Source of the DNA: Streptomyces sp. AC550_RSS872
GTDB taxonomy: Bacteria > Actinomycetota > Actinomycetes > Streptomycetales > Streptomycetaceae
NCBI RefSeq assembly: GCF_019049285.1
Contig: NZ_JAGMUL010000026.1
Span: forward strand, 248,001 to 312,000
Direction of reading: 5' to 3'
DNA: 64,000 nt
Shown: piece after piece, positions 62,764-64,000 of the stretch
Layout of the letters: every line of letters begins with the position of its first letter
Position numbering within the stretch: position 1 is the first letter of the stretch
Notes under the pieces: generated by a model
What the model was told of the DNA's origin: nothing
The model's input: the letters and a program-made list of their open reading frames with translations, nothing else
Database searches by the model: none
Position numbers and translations under genes: made by a program

Positions 62764-63123
62764 ATGCCGGATGCCGAAGACGTACGCCGTATCGCCCTGT
62801 CTCTGCCCGACACGACGGAGAAGATCGCCTGGAGCATGCCCACCTTCCGGGTCGCGGGCAAGATGTTCGCCACGTTGCCCGAGGAGGAGACGTCCATCGC
62901 CGTGCGCTGCCCCAAGGAGGAGCGCGACGAACTGGTCATGGCCGAGCCGGGCAAGTTCTGGATCGCCGACCACGAGGCGCAGTTCGCCTGGGTGAGGGCC
63001 CGGCTCGCCGCCCTGGAGGGCGAGGACGAACTGCGCGACATCCTCGCCGACTCCTGGCGTCAGGCGGCGCCGTCGAGGCTGTTGGACGCGTACCCGGAGT
63101 TGGGGCTGCCGACGGGGGAGTGA
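62764..63123 (+). CDS. MmcQ/YjbR-family DNA-binding-like protein
   Basis: A 119-residue single-domain protein of the MmcQ/YjbR fold. ALSLPDTTEKIAWSMPTFRVAGKMFATL and WIADHEAQFAWVRARLAAL match the family. The fold resembles a DNA-binding domain but function is unproven. ATG without strong ribosome site, 176 bases after the GNAT gene, so it is an independent unit. Confidence 0.85.
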   Translation: MPDAEDVRRIALSLPDTTEKIAWSMPTFRVAGKMFATLPEEETSIAVRCPKEERDELVMAEPGKFWIADHEAQFAWVRARLAALEGEDELRDILADSWRQAAPSRLLDAYPELGLPTGE

Positions 63124-63315
63124 AACCGGGAGCGCACCCGCTGTGGTCGCACACCTCGGTCTGTACGTCGAGAGCCTGCGCACGGAGCGGACCTGAATCC
63201 GGTGGGACGCGGTGCGGCCGACGGCCACGCGTAAACGAGTGCGCGACCACCGACCCGAGTGCGGTATTGTTTCCATGCACGTTCGGCCGGGGGAAACCCC
63301 AGGTCAGACGGGCAC

Positions 63316-63389
<74 letters not shown>

Positions 63390-63396
63390 CGGTGCG

Positions 63397-63435
63397 AAGG
63401 GTCTTCGCAGGCGAGAGCCTGCGAAGACCCTTTTT
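63397..63435 (+). terminator. Intrinsic terminator of tRNA-Pro
   Basis: A perfect 16-bp stem, AAGGGTCTTCGCAGGC (63397-63412), loop GAGA, GCCTGCGAAGACCCTT (63417-63432), followed by more T residues. This is the only terminator in the window with a clear T-run. Confidence 0.95.
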
Positions 63436-63454
63436 GTCGGCCGGACCCGCGCGC

Positions 63455-64000
<546 letters not shown>

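Overview
The window reads as a chromosomal segment of a Streptomyces: very high GC with strong third-position bias, dense operons with 1-23 bp overlaps, a conservon (CvnA-D), a hopanoid cluster with the gene order I remember from S. coelicolor SCO6759-SCO6771, an SCO6745-type protein close to a type I IPP isomerase, and copies of dispersed intergenic repeats typical of the genus. I see no prophage, integrase, insertion sequence or CRISPR array. Locus names are from memory of synteny, not from a search.

Layout. 1-5.2 kb: the tail of one gene, then a divergent set of three secreted peptidases (M1; S15 plus M14). 5.3-13.5 kb: a BCCT transporter, an unknown protein, an ABC-F ATPase, a beta-lactamase-family relic, a glycolipid-binding-like protein and Tex. 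13.5-20.4 kb: an LPFR-type micro-protein, an SCO6745-like protein, a GlxA-type regulator with a DJ-1/PfpI partner, an enoyl-CoA hydratase, a DUF308 membrane protein, an anti-sigma-like ATPase, IPP isomerase and a CDF metal transporter. 20.5-28.8 kb: galE facing a seven-gene operon (two CDP-alcohol phosphotransferases, a nucleotidyltransferase, a glycerol-1-phosphate-dehydrogenase-like enzyme, a GT2 glycosyltransferase and a TagGH-like exporter) that looks built to make and export a phospho-polyol glycolipid or wall polymer of unknown structure. 29.1-43.0 kb: the hopanoid operon hpnC-hpnD-micro-ORF-hpnE-polyprenyl synthase-shc-hpnG-hpnH-ispG-dxs-hpnO, followed by an XRE/cupin regulator and a 39-residue membrane protein. 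The operon carries its own MEP-pathway genes (dxs, ispG) and a prenyl synthase, so it can raise its own precursor supply.

43.0-53 kb: a dual-specificity-type phosphatase, a GH36 alpha-galactosidase, a LysM/M23 cell-wall peptidase behind a ydaO-type c-di-AMP riboswitch, a DUF6250 secreted protein, an SGNH hydrolase, a TetR regulator, a Glu/Leu/Phe/Val dehydrogenase and an MBL-fold hydrolase. 53.4-58.0 kb: a conservon whose sensor CvnA carries an unusual histidine-rich pentapeptide array, followed by a GAF protein. 58.2-64 kb: the threonine degradation pair tdh-kbl with a LysR gene, an XRE/cupin-GNAT pair whose start codon lies inside a perfect inverted repeat, a MmcQ/YjbR protein, tRNA-Pro(GGG) with a textbook terminator, and the C-terminal part of a FAD monooxygenase running off the end.

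The items most worth following are the His-pentad array in CvnA, the phospho-polyol export operon with one phosphotransferase lacking its fourth Asp, the micro-genes built into the hopanoid operon, the riboswitch, and several inverted repeats that look like operators, two of which share a half-site.
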